Source: Chersky-840 sp963811775 (lineage in GTDB: Bacteria; Actinomycetota; Acidimicrobiia; Acidimicrobiales; UBA8190). From it: 64,000 nt of DNA. Shown here in pieces: positions 34,177 through 43,250 of the stretch (its first letter is position 1; each line of letters begins with the position of its first letter). Location: positions 62,001 to 126,000 of the forward strand of contig CAWESO010000010.1 of NCBI GenBank assembly GCA_963811775.1, given 5' to 3'. Below the pieces are notes generated by a model. It ran no database searches and had not been told where the DNA came from. It saw nothing but the letters and a program-made list of their open reading frames with translations. The position numbers and the translations under genes were made by a program.

Positions 34177-35394
34177 TCAGCGTCGGTGCGGCGCCCGCTC
34201 GTCGAGCCCCCACGGGGCACCGTGCTCGTCGAGAAGGTCGAGGAACGGCTCGGCGGGAAAGGCCTCGGGCCCGAGCACACCGGCGCCCGCCCACGCTCCT
34301 GAGGCCAGCAGCTCCAGGGCGACGACAGGGTTGACCGCCGTCTGCCATACCACGGCCTGGCTGCCGAACTCCGACATCGACCAGTCGTTGTCCACGAGGT
34401 GGTGCAGGTAGACCTGGCGGGGTCGGCCGTCGGTGCCGGTTCCGGTCGCCCACGTGCCGGCGCACGTGACCCCGTGCATGTGCTCACCGAGCCCGGCCGG
34501 GTCGGGCAGACACGCTCCCACCACGTCGCGCGGCGACACCTCGACGTCGCCCACCTTGACCGGCGTGGTGGAGTCCAGGCCGAGCTTGTGCAGCGCCCTC
34601 AGCACCCCGATGAACTCCTCGCCCAGGCCGTACTTGAACGTCACCCGCTCGGCGTCGACCCAGCGCGGCACGAGGAAGACCTCCTCGTGCTCGACGTTGA
34701 CACACTCGACGGCGCCGATGCCGCCCGGGAACTCGAAGACCTCGAGCTCGCTGAAGGGCTCGGTCGTGAACCAGCCGCGATCGCGCTCCCAGATCACCGG
34801 AGGGTTCAGGCACTCCTCGATGGTGGTCCAGATCGAGAACGTGGGGGCGAAGTCGTAGCCCTCCACGACCAGGTTCGACCCGTCGCGCACCCCGATCTCC
34901 TCGACGTGCGAGAAGAGGTTGTCGGCGGCATAGCGGGCGAAGACGTCGGACAAGCGGGGCTCGACACCCATGCCCACCAGGGCGAGCTGCCCGCGTCCCT
35001 CCCAGGCGGCGGCCAGGTCGAACTGCTCGTCACCGAGCTTGACCCCCGTCCGGGTGTAGGGGTCCTCGGGATGCGGATGCGACAGCGACATGGCCATGTC
35101 CAGATAGGTGGCCCCGGCGTGGAGCGCGGCGTTGAACAGCGGCATGACGAAACGCGGGTCGATGGCGTTGACGAGGACGTCACAGCGCGTGGCCCGCAGG
35201 ACCTCCTCCACCGCCCCCTCGTCGGAGGCGTCGAGCGCCATGCCCTCGAAACGGTCGTCGGCGGCCTGTGCGGCTCGCTCGGCGCGCGCCAGGGAGTAAT
35301 CGGCCACGACGGTGTGCTCGAAGGTGTCGCGCCGGGCCGCAATCCGGGCGAAGGCCGCCCCCACCCCTCCGGCCCCTACCAGCAGTACCCGCAT
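34177..35394 (-). CDS. Saccharopine dehydrogenase-family NAD(P)-dependent oxidoreductase
   Basis: 405 aa. N-terminal Rossmann fold with VGAGGVGAAFARIA and VVADYSLARAERAA; the second domain has the family pattern GMGVEPRLSDVFARYAAD and SPRDVVGACLP. The family includes lysine/saccharopine and carboxynorspermidine dehydrogenases, so amine or amino acid condensation/cleavage is plausible in this context. ATG 35394 has GGGAGG 7 bp upstream. It runs toward the IS110 element; the 3' end looks intact. Confidence 0.88.
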   Translation of the reverse strand: MRVLLVGAGGVGAAFARIAARRDTFEHTVVADYSLARAERAAQAADDRFEGMALDASDEGAVEEVLRATRCDVLVNAIDPRFVMPLFNAALHAGATYLDMAMSLSHPHPEDPYTRTGVKLGDEQFDLAAAWEGRGQLALVGMGVEPRLSDVFARYAADNLFSHVEEIGVRDGSNLVVEGYDFAPTFSIWTTIEECLNPPVIWERDRGWFTTEPFSELEVFEFPGGIGAVECVNVEHEEVFLVPRWVDAERVTFKYGLGEEFIGVLRALHKLGLDSTTPVKVGDVEVSPRDVVGACLPDPAGLGEHMHGVTCAGTWATGTGTDGRPRQVYLHHLVDNDWSMSEFGSQAVVWQTAVNPVVALELLASGAWAGAGVLGPEAFPAEPFLDLLDEHGAPWGLDERAPHRR

Positions 35395-35551
35395 CGAAGC
35401 ACCTCCCCTCGACCGACAGTACCGGTGGTGACCGACACGGCCGGGCCATACGCATCGTCGGTCACGCCCCGGGTCCCTTGTCGGCGGACCGTGCGGGTGC
35501 GATTGTTGGCGGTCGAGGACAATGCCGTCCCGACGGGGCAGAGGGGCATCC

Positions 35552-36986
35552 ATGACAGGCAGCCGGCGCGGGCTGCGGAACTTCGTCGGGGGGAAGTACG
35601 CCGACACCCAGGGCGGGGCCACCAACGACGTCGTGAACCCGTCGACGGGCGAGGTCTTCGCCACCATGCCCGATTCGGGCCCCGCCGATGTCGACGCTGC
35701 CTTTACCGCCGCCCACGATGCCTTCGGGGGCTGGCGCGACACGACGCCGTCCGAGCGCAGCCTGGCACTGTTTCGCATCGCGGACGCCATCGAGGCGCGT
35801 GCTGTGGAGCTCGTGGACGCCGAGTGCGAGAACACGGGCAGGCCCAAGGCCCTGACCATGTCGGAGGAGATCCCGCCCATGGTCGACCAGATCCGCTTCT
35901 ACGCCGGTGCGGCCCGGCTCCTCGAAGGGCGGTCGGCCGGCGAGTACATGTCAGGCTTCACGTCGTACGTGCGGCGCGAGCCCGTCGGCGTGTGCGCGCA
36001 GGTCACGCCGTGGAACTACCCAATGATGATGGCGGTGTGGAAGTTCGCCCCCGCCATCGCGGCCGGGAACACCGTGTCCTGAAGCCCGCCCCGACGACGC
36101 CGGTCTCGACGCTGCTCCTGGCCGAGATCGTCTCGGAGTGGGTGCCGCCCGGGGTGTTCAACGTGGTGTGCGGGGACCGCGACACGGGACGGGCGCTCGT
36201 GTCGCATCCCGTCCCCCAGATGGTGTCGATCACCGGGAGCGTGCGGGCCGGACGCGAGGTGGCCATGGCCGCGGCCGAGGACATCAAGCGCGTGCACCTC
36301 GAGCTCGGAGGGAAGGCCCCGGTGGTGGTGTTCGACGACGCCGATGTGGAGAAGGCGGCCGAGGCCATCGCCATCGCCGGCTATTTCAACGCCGGCCAGG
36401 ACTGCACCGCGGCGACGCGGGTCCTGGCCGGGCCTCACGTCCACGACGACCTCGCCGCGCTCGTCGAGCGGGCCCGAGCCCAGACCGTGGCGGGGCCCGA
36501 GGTCGAGGGGGCGGACTTCGGTCCGCTCAACAACAGCGACCAGCTGGCCCGGGTGGGAGGTTCATCGACAGCCTGCCGTCGCACGCCTCGGTGCGCACCG
36601 GCGGCCACCGCATCGGCGAGCGGGGGTTCTTCTACGAGTCCACCGTGGTGAGCGACGTCGTGCAGGGCGACGACATCGTCCAGAACGAGGTCTTCGGTCC
36701 CGTGATCACCGTGCAGCGCTTCTCCGACGAGGACGAGGCCGTGGCCTGGGCCAACGGGGTCGAGTACGGGTTGGCGTCATCGGTGTGGACCCGCGACCAC
36801 GGGCGGGCCATGCGCATGGCGAAGCGGCTTGACTTCGGGTGCGCGTGGATCAACACCCACATCCCGCTCGTGGCCGAGATGCCGCACGGTGCGTTCCGGC
36901 ACTCGGGGTACGGCAAGGACCTGTCGATGTACGGGTTCGAGGACTACACCCGCATCAAGCACGTCATGTCGGCGCTCGACGCCTGA
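35552..36986 (+). pseudogene. Aldehyde dehydrogenase (gamma-aminobutyraldehyde dehydrogenase-like), two frameshifts
   Basis: Reads as a normal ALDH of about 478 aa in three frames. Frame one covers 35552 to about 36078 (NFVGGKYADT through AAGNTV). Frame two covers 36078-36560 (VLKPAPTTPVST, catalytic Glu in ELGGKAPV, Cys in GQDCTAATR). Frame three runs from 36560 to the stop (FIDSLPSHASVRTGG to IKHVMSALDA). Each junction fits loss of one base: a G of a GTGGTC near 36078, and one base near 36560. The catalytic residues survive. Start ATG 35552 has GAGGGG upstream. Either a pseudogene or two assembly errors. Expected role: aminobutyraldehyde to GABA. Confidence 0.85.
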
Positions 36987-36997
36987 CGGCCCCGCCG

Positions 36998-37011
36998 GCC
37001 CCGACCGGGGC
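36998..37011. terminator. Possible terminator hairpin between convergent broken genes
   Basis: GCCCCG and CGGGGC arms with a two-base loop between the ALDH stop (36986) and the aminotransferase stop (37028). GC-rich with no U-run. The loop is tight, so this is weak. Confidence 0.3.
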
Positions 37012-37027
37012 GCAGGGGACCGGCCGG

Positions 37028-38100
37028 TCAGAGGGCCGCCAGCGCCGCGTTCGAGGATGGCGAGGCCTTCGTCGAGAAGGTCGTCGGGGATCACGAGCGG
37101 CGGCAGCAGGCGCACGACGTTGCCGTGGGTGCCGGCACTCAGGACCAGGGTTGCCACCGAAGGTGCCCCCCAGGCCCCCGGGATGCACAGCGTCCATGAG
37201 ATCGGCCCGACCCGTGATCGCCGCGATGGGCAGCCCGCCCCCGAGGCTCTTGGCGGTGGTGACGATGTCGGGCACCACCCCCTCGTGCTCGCACGCGAAC
37301 CAGGCGCCGGTCCGGCCGAAGCCGGACTGGATCTCGTCGGCCACGAACACGACCCCGTTGTCCCGGCACCACTGGGCCAGACCCGGGAGCCAGCCCGGCT
37401 TGGGCACGACGAACCCGCCCTCGTCGGCGATGGGCTCCACCACCACGCACGCGACCGAGGCCGCGCCCACCATGGTCTCGAGGACGTCGATGGTCTCGGC
37501 CAGGGTTCCCGTGCCCCGGAACGGATCGGAGTACGGGGCGCGGTACACCTCGGGGGCGAAGGGCCCGAAGCCGGTCTTGTAGGGCATGGCCTTGCCCGTG
37601 AGGCTCATGCCCATCAGGGTGCGGCCGTGGAACCCGTGGTCGAAGGCGACCACGCCGCTGCGGCCCGTGGCGTAGCGCGCCACCTTCACGGCGTTCTCGA
37701 CGGCCTCGGCCCCCGAGTTCACGAGGAAGGTGCGCTTGACGTGGTCGCCGGGCGTGAGCGCGTTGAGGCGCTCGCACACCTCGACGTAGCCGAGGTAGGG
37801 CGTCACCTGGAAGCAGGTGTGGGTGAAGCGCTCGACCTGTTCGCTCACCGCCGTGACCACGCGCGGCGCGCTGTTGCCGATGTTGGTCACCGAGATCCCC
37901 GAGGCCAGGTCGATGAAGCGGTTGCCGTCGACGTCCTCGACGATCCCGCCCCCGGCCCGGGTCACGCACACCCCGAGCGTGGTGCCGACCCCGGCCGGGA
38001 TGGCCGCGGCGCGGCGCTCCATCAGCGCGCGCGACCGGGGCCCGGGGACCGCGGTCTGGACCAGCCGGCTCTGGGGGACTTGGTCGGTCGTCGTCTCCAT
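37028..38100 (-). pseudogene. GABA transaminase-like class III aminotransferase, internal deletion and frameshift
   Basis: ATG 38100 (GAGAGG upstream) opens a good aminotransferase: RTFLVNSGAEAVENAVKVAR, FDHGFHGRTLMGMSL, ADEIQSGFGRTG and the PLP lysine in TTAKSLGGGLPIAAI. After GGTFGGNP the next family segment is missing, and the protein resumes in another frame with VLSAGTHGNVVRLLPPLVI. About 75-80 residues (some 230 bp), normally between these motifs, are absent near 37150. A further extra base near 37055 throws the tail out of frame before the expected ending LAAL at the stop at 37028. Expected role: GABA to succinate semialdehyde, the step after the neighbouring ALDH. Confidence 0.85.
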
Positions 38101-38163
38101 GCGGGCCTCTCGCGCTCGGGTCGTCGCGCCCAGCCTACGGCCGGGCCCGAGCATGGGCGCCCG

Positions 38164-38820
38164 TCAGGAGGCGTGGACCTCGTAGGCGCACACGTGGGCG
38201 CCGTCCATGAGGTGGGCGACGCGCTCGACGCGCGCTCCGGGCAGCGCGTCGCGGATGAAGGCGATCTCGCTGGAGCAGGCCTGTCGGAAGCCGGTGGCCA
38301 CCGACAAGATGGCGCAGTTGTGCTCGGTGATACGCCACCCCCCGTCCTCGAGCTTCTCCACGTCGGCCAGATAGCCGTCCTCGTCGAGGATGCGGGTGAG
38401 CTCGGCCACCTGCTCGTCGAAGGTGATGGCGGCCAACCGGGGCTGGGCGCCGGCCAGGCGCCGCTGGCGGCGCTGTTCGAACAGCTCGGTCACCTCCGAG
38501 CTGTCGGGCCCGCCCAGATAGCCGAGCAGCTCCGTGGTGAGGTCGCCGTAGCGCTTGGGGAACAGCACCTCCGCGCTCGGCGCCAGCACGTAGGTGTGCG
38601 CGGGACGCCCCCGCCCCTCGACGTCGCGCCGGTGGGTGACGAGCCCGTCCTCGCTCAGCCGGCTGAGTTGCTGGCGCACGGCCGCCACCGTGATCCCGAG
38701 GTGCTCGGCCAGCTCGGTGGCGCGCATCGACCCGTTGCGCTTCAGCGCCGTGAGGATGGCGCGCCGTGTCGTGGGCATGGTGCCCAATGGTGCCTCGACC
38801 GCGCCGTCGGGCTCGGTCAC
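38164..38820 (-). CDS. ArsR/DeoR-type regulator, possibly SufR-like (Fe-S)
   Basis: 218 aa. A winged helix near the N-terminus (MRATELAEHLGITVAAVRQQ) is followed by VTHRRDVEGRGRPAHTYVL. The C-terminal part has three cysteines spaced HNC-x12-C, then C near the end in HVCAYEV, suggestive of an iron-sulfur sensing SufR-type regulator; the exact SufR Cys pattern is not complete. GTG 38820 overlaps the queA stop (GTGA). It is the last gene of the SDR-queA operon and may bind the AT-rich palindrome upstream of that operon. Confidence 0.8.
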   Translation of the reverse strand: MTEPDGAVEAPLGTMPTTRRAILTALKRNGSMRATELAEHLGITVAAVRQQLSRLSEDGLVTHRRDVEGRGRPAHTYVLAPSAEVLFPKRYGDLTTELLGYLGGPDSSEVTELFEQRRQRRLAGAQPRLAAITFDEQVAELTRILDEDGYLADVEKLEDGGWRITEHNCAILSVATGFRQACSSEIAFIRDALPGARVERVAHLMDGAHVCAYEVHAS

Positions 38821-39884
38821 GGCACGATGAGGTGGACGTCGCCGAACTCGTGCCACAGATAGCCCTCGGCCAGCGCGGCCTCGTAGGAGCGCTCGAGCAC
38901 GGGCCGGCCGGCGATGGCCTCCAGCATGGCCAGGTGCGACGCCTCGGGCTCGTGCCAGCCGGTGAGGAGCCCGTCCGCGGAGGTCACCGGTTGCTCGGGC
39001 GTCACGATGGTGTCGGTCCAGCCGCTGCCGGCGTGGACCTCGCCGCGCGCGTCCACCACCGTCTCGAGGGCGCGCACCACGGTCGTGCCGATGGCGATCA
39101 CCCTCCCACCTTCGCGCCGGGTGTCGTTGACGCGGTGCGCGGTGGCCCGGGTCACCCGGTAGTACTCGGGGTAGGGCGGCTCGGAGGACTCGAGCGAGGC
39201 CACGCCGGTGTGGAGCACGATCGGGACGACGCCGATCCCGCGCGCCACCAGCCGGGTGAGGACCTCGGGGGTGAAGGGCCGGCCTGCGCTCGGCATCTCG
39301 GCCGAGCCCGGCTCCGTGGCGTACACGTTCTGGTAGGTGGCGATGGGCCAGCTGCCCCGCACGTACCCGTACCGGATGGGGTGGCCGTGCACGGCCAGGT
39401 AGGTGTGCAGCGGCTCGGCGGTCGCAACCGTCGCGATCCACAGGCGCACCCCCCGGGGGTGCGCGGCGTAGGGCGCCAGGAGCTCGACCCAGCCGCCGCC
39501 CTCGAGCGCGACGACCTCGCCGGCCTCGGCCCTGAACCACGGCCCGTCACCGAGGCGCAGCTCCACCGTCCACAGCGCCGCGGGCAGGAGCGTGGAGAAG
39601 TGCACCTCGAGCCGGCGCCCGGCCCGGTCGACGCCGGGCACCGCCGCGGCCAAGGTCCCCGACGTGTTGACGACGATCAGGTCGCCTTCGTCGAGAAAGC
39701 GCGGCAGCTCCGAGAAGTGCGAGTGCACGAGGGTGCCGTCGCCCTTGTGGGCCACGAGCATGCGCACCGCGTCGCGCGTCATGCCGCGCGCCTCGGGCGG
39801 CGATCCCGCCTCGAGCTCGGGGGGGAGCACGAAGGTGGGCAGTCCGGGAAGGGTCCGGGAACCGCTGGCGGCGAGGACGGTCAT
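38817..39884 (-). CDS. queA: S-adenosylmethionine:tRNA ribosyltransferase-isomerase
   Basis: 355 aa, normal length for QueA, which transfers and rearranges the ribosyl of SAM onto 7-aminomethyl-7-deazaguanine in tRNA, the epoxyqueuosine step. Motifs: DLIVVNTSGTLAA, GWTDTIVTPEQPV, the C-terminal EPEASHLAMLEAIAG and YEAALAEGYLWHEFGD. ATG 39884 overlaps the SDR stop (ATGA). No other queuosine genes are in the window. A QueA paralogue with a different job cannot be excluded. Confidence 0.88.
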   Translation of the reverse strand: MTVLAASGSRTLPGLPTFVLPPELEAGSPPEARGMTRDAVRMLVAHKGDGTLVHSHFSELPRFLDEGDLIVVNTSGTLAAAVPGVDRAGRRLEVHFSTLLPAALWTVELRLGDGPWFRAEAGEVVALEGGGWVELLAPYAAHPRGVRLWIATVATAEPLHTYLAVHGHPIRYGYVRGSWPIATYQNVYATEPGSAEMPSAGRPFTPEVLTRLVARGIGVVPIVLHTGVASLESSEPPYPEYYRVTRATAHRVNDTRREGGRVIAIGTTVVRALETVVDARGEVHAGSGWTDTIVTPEQPVTSADGLLTGWHEPEASHLAMLEAIAGRPVLERSYEAALAEGYLWHEFGDVHLIVP

Positions 39885-40615
39885 GACCGCTCGCTCCCGA
39901 GGGCGAACTCCGGCGCCGGCCGCAGGTCGGACAGGCGGTAGCGCCCGCTCGGCGGTGCCTCCTCCACGAGGCGCACGAGGTCGGGGGCGACCTCGTCGGG
40001 CCGCGGCCGGTCCGAGATGTCCTCGCCCGGGAAGGCGTCCTGGTGCATCTGCGTCCGCATGTCGCCGGGGTCGACGGCCCACACGCGCAGCGCCGGCTCC
40101 TCCACCGCCACGACCGCGCTTATGTGGTCGAGCGCCGCCTTGGTGAGCCCGTACCCTCCCCATCCTTCGTAGGCCTCGACCGATGCGTCCGAGGTGATGT
40201 TGAGCACGGCCGGGCGCGCCGCGCCGCGCAACGCGGCGACGGACTCCTGCACCAGGGCGAGCGGTGCGATCACGTTGACCTCCACGGCGCGCCGCAATTC
40301 CTCGAGCGGGTAGTCGACGAGGCCCGGCAGCGGGGTGGCGCCGAGCGTGCTGGCGTTGTTCACCACGAGGTCGATGCCCCCGAGGGTGAGCGCCGCCTCC
40401 ACGAGCGCGCGCCGGTGCGGGGCGTCGGCGACGTCGCCGGCCACGGGCACGACCGACGCGCCGTCGACGAGATGCGACCCGATGGCGGCGGCCGCCTCGG
40501 CCAGCGCCGCGCCGTCGCGGCCGTCGATCACGAGGCTCCAGCCCCGGGAGGCGAGCTCCTCGGCCAGGGCCCGCCCCAGGCCCCTCGACGCCCCTGTCAC
40601 TACTGCGATGGCCAT
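39881..40615 (-). CDS. Short-chain dehydrogenase/reductase
   Basis: 244-aa classical SDR: cofactor motif TGASRGLGRAL, NNAS, active-site Ser in LNITSDAS and the YxxxK pair in YGLTKAALDH. Substrate not evident. GGAGGAGG precedes ATG 40615. First gene of the operon with queA and the SufR-like regulator, behind a promoter covered by a palindrome. This gene order recurs in actinobacteria, in my recollection, without a known reason. Confidence 0.9.
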   Translation of the reverse strand: MAIAVVTGASRGLGRALAEELASRGWSLVIDGRDGAALAEAAAAIGSHLVDGASVVPVAGDVADAPHRRALVEAALTLGGIDLVVNNASTLGATPLPGLVDYPLEELRRAVEVNVIAPLALVQESVAALRGAARPAVLNITSDASVEAYEGWGGYGLTKAALDHISAVVAVEEPALRVWAVDPGDMRTQMHQDAFPGEDISDRPRPDEVAPDLVRLVEEAPPSGRYRLSDLRPAPEFALGSERS

Positions 40616-40654
40616 GTCCCGAACCTCCTCCGGGCCGCCGTCCAGCCCACCTAT

Positions 40655-40692
40655 ATAAAGATAGTTTTACCTATCTTTATTTCTCGGGTCAA
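40655..40692 (-). promoter_or_regulatory. Promoter and AT-rich palindromic operator of the SDR-queA operon
   Basis: On the minus strand TTGACC (-35, 40692-40687), 17-bp spacer, TAAAAC (-10, 40669-40664). The -10 lies at the centre of a perfect palindrome, ATAAAGATA-N8-TATCTTTAT (40655-40680). The 26 bp are almost all A/T in a surrounding of about 70 percent GC. A repressor here would occlude the -10. Confidence 0.7.
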
Positions 40693-40784
40693 GGCTGGGG
40701 CGGTCGCGGGGCCGGCGCCGGGAGCAAATAACATGCAGGTCGGGGGTAAGGGACGGGACGGTCGATGACACACGGGTTGGGCTC

Positions 40785-41717
40785 GTGGTGAGGGCGGTGA
40801 TACTGGCACTGGCCGCCAGCTTCTGCACGGCCACGTCGTCGGTGTGCCAGCGCCTCGGCGCCGCCACCGCCCCCGGCGGGGAGCGGTTCAGCCCTCGACT
40901 GGTGCTCTACCTGGTGCGCCAACCCGTGTGGTTGGCGGGGATCGCGAGCATGATCCTCGGGTTCGTCTTCCAGATCGCGGCGCTGCACTACGGCGACCTC
41001 GCCCTCGTGCAGCCCATCCTCGCCACCGAACTGCTCTTCGTCTTCGCCTACATGGCGCTCGTCGGCACGCGCGGTGTGGCGCGCCATGACTGGTTGGCGG
41101 CCGCGGCCATGGCGGCGGGCCTCGGGGTGTTCCTCTTCACCGCCAGCCCCTCGGGCGGGCACCTCCACGCCCAGGCCGCGTCGTGGTGGTTCGCGGGGAT
41201 CTCCGCCGTCGGACTGGCGCTCGTGGCCACGGTGGTGGCGTTCACGCCCATGCGACGGGGCACGCCGCCCTCGCCGGCGCGCAAGGCGGCCATTCTCGGC
41301 GTGGCCACCGGGATCTCGTGGGGGTTCGTGGCCGCCGTGATCAAGGAGCTGAGCTCGCACACCGACGAGGGCTTCAGGATCTTCCAGACGTGGTCGCCCT
41401 ACGTCCTCGTCGCCGTCGGGGCGGCGTCGATGCTGCTGTCGACGCACGCCTTCCAGGCCGGGCCGCTGGCGGCCTCGCAGCCCGGGTTCACGATCGTCGA
41501 CCCTCTCGTCGCCAGCCTGCTCGGCGTGTTCATCTTCGAAGAGCACCTGCAGCTGTCGCCCTTCGCCGTGCTCGTCGAGGCGGCCGCGCTCGGCGCCCTC
41601 GTGGCGGGGGTGGTGGCCATCAGCCGGAGCCAGCTCGTCCAGGGCCAGAGCCACGCGGACGAGGCCGGGCTGCGTCCCATTCCCACCGCCCTCGACGTCC
41701 GCGACGCCTCGGGCTGA
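40785..41717 (+). CDS. DMT/EamA-type membrane transporter
   Basis: 310-aa protein with about nine to ten helices beginning immediately after the start (VILALAASFCTATSSVCQRL). FQIAALHYGDLALVQPILA and FIFEEHLQLSPFAVLVEAAALG match the transporter gene at 9133, its distant paralogue here. GTG starts at 40785 or 40788. Substrate unknown. Confidence 0.85.
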   Translation: MVRAVILALAASFCTATSSVCQRLGAATAPGGERFSPRLVLYLVRQPVWLAGIASMILGFVFQIAALHYGDLALVQPILATELLFVFAYMALVGTRGVARHDWLAAAAMAAGLGVFLFTASPSGGHLHAQAASWWFAGISAVGLALVATVVAFTPMRRGTPPSPARKAAILGVATGISWGFVAAVIKELSSHTDEGFRIFQTWSPYVLVAVGAASMLLSTHAFQAGPLAASQPGFTIVDPLVASLLGVFIFEEHLQLSPFAVLVEAAALGALVAGVVAISRSQLVQGQSHADEAGLRPIPTALDVRDASG

Positions 41718-41757
41718 GGTCCGGCCCGGCCGTCTGCCCTCCCCGACGGGTCGCGCC

Positions 41758-42702
41758 CTACCCAGGCCCGTAACGGTCGGTGAGGCGCGCGCCGAGATGG
41801 GCGAGGTGGGTGCGCACCGCGTCGGGAGCGGTCACCTCGATGTGGTCGGCGAAGCCGGCGAGCTCGGCCGCCACGACCTCGGCCGTGTGGCCGCGGATCT
41901 CGACGGCGACGCGCCCGTCGTCGGCGGTCTCGCCCACCGACAGCCGCGTCCCGAGCACGCCGTGCAAGACGCCCACGATGGCGGGATCGGCCCGCGCCGC
42001 GACCTTGCACGGCGTGCGGCGTTCGTCGAGCGTGGACAGCACGCGCCGCCACGTCTCGGCCAGGTCGAACTCCGGAGGCCGTCGCACCGGCTCATCGGTG
42101 AGCGACACGGCGCGCACCCGGCTGACGCGGAAGGTGCGCATGCCGGCATCGGTGTCGGCGATGAGGTACCAGGTCTGCCTCTTGGCCACGAGGCCGAGGG
42201 GATGCACGAGGCGCGCCCCGGGGGCGCGGTCGCGTCCCGCGTAGTCAAGCCGGACCTGGACGCCGTCGACCACGGCCTGTTGCAGGGCGGCGAGGTGGAC
42301 GGGCGGGTCGACGGGGATGCGGTCCCAGTCCGAGGCGTCGATGATGACCGCACCGCTCGCCGACTCGGCGCTGGCGCGGAAGGTCTCGGGCAGGGCCCGC
42401 ACCAGCTTGCGCAGCGCCGCCTTCACCTCGGGGGTCGCCGCGCCCGGCCCGGCCACGAGGAACAGGGCCCGGGCCTCGGCCGCGTTGAGCCCGCTCAGGT
42501 CGGTGCGGGCCCCGCCCACGAGGGACCAGCCGCCTCCCCGCCCCGCCTGGGAGTACACCGGCACGCCCGCCATGGCCAGGGCCTCGAGGTCGCGGCGGGC
42601 CGTGCGGGGGGAGACCTCGAGCTCGAGCGCGACCTCCGCCACCGTGGCGCGGCCCCGGGACTGCAAGAACAGCAAGGCGGCCACGAGTCGGTCGGCCCGC
42701 AT
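41758..42702 (-). CDS. YafY-type transcriptional regulator with WYL domain
   Basis: 314 aa. N-terminal HTH_11 helix-turn-helix (RATVAEVALELEVSPRTARRDLEAL), then a WYL domain with RQTWYLIADTD and the C-terminal WCX part. WYL domains bind nucleic acid or nucleotide ligands. It is divergent from the small epoxide-hydrolase-like gene and may regulate it. The convergent DMT gene ends 41 bp away. Confidence 0.9.
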   Translation of the reverse strand: MRADRLVAALLFLQSRGRATVAEVALELEVSPRTARRDLEALAMAGVPVYSQAGRGGGWSLVGGARTDLSGLNAAEARALFLVAGPGAATPEVKAALRKLVRALPETFRASAESASGAVIIDASDWDRIPVDPPVHLAALQQAVVDGVQVRLDYAGRDRAPGARLVHPLGLVAKRQTWYLIADTDAGMRTFRVSRVRAVSLTDEPVRRPPEFDLAETWRRVLSTLDERRTPCKVAARADPAIVGVLHGVLGTRLSVGETADDGRVAVEIRGHTAEVVAAELAGFADHIEVTAPDAVRTHLAHLGARLTDRYGPG

Positions 42703-42836
42703 GGGCCCAGCTTCGCGCCGAACCTGGTCAGCTCATGGCCATGTTCGGTTTCAATCTCTGGGGCGAATTTCTGTGGCGGGGCCGGCGCCGACGGTGCTAC
42801 GCATGACCACCACCGCCGACCCGAGAGGGGACCCTC

Positions 42837-43211
42837 GTGCCCACATCGCCGCTTGCCGTCGTCTCGAGCTTCTGCGCCGCGTGGTCGAAGCTCGACATCG
42901 ACGAGATCATGCAGTACTTCCACCCCGACGCCGTGTACCACAACATCCCCGTCGACCCGCTCCACGGCGTTGACGCCATCAAGGAGATGATCGTCGGGTT
43001 CACTGCCGGGTGGGACAGCGTGGACTTCGAGGTGCGCCACATCGTGGCCGACGGGGACGTCGTGCTCACCGAGCGCGTCGACCACTTCGTGTCGTCGGAG
43101 CGCACCATCAACCTGCCGGTGATGGGCACCTTCGAGCTCGCCGACGGGCTCATCACGGCATGGCGCGACTACTTCGACCTGAACCAGTTCATGAGCCAGC
43201 TCTCGGACTGA
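42837..43211 (+). CDS. Limonene-1,2-epoxide hydrolase-like protein (SnoaL fold)
   Basis: 124 aa. The LEH catalytic set appears as Arg and Asp in TERVDHF and Asp in WRDYFDLNQF, with YHNIPVDPLHG also typical. Activity would be epoxide hydration; substrates of such bacterial forms range beyond limonene. GTG 42837 has GAGAGGGGAC upstream. Divergent from the WYL regulator. Confidence 0.88.
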   Translation: MPTSPLAVVSSFCAAWSKLDIDEIMQYFHPDAVYHNIPVDPLHGVDAIKEMIVGFTAGWDSVDFEVRHIVADGDVVLTERVDHFVSSERTINLPVMGTFELADGLITAWRDYFDLNQFMSQLSD

Positions 43212-43250
43212 CCACCGGGCGCGCCCCGCGCGCCCGTTGTGCCGGCACCC

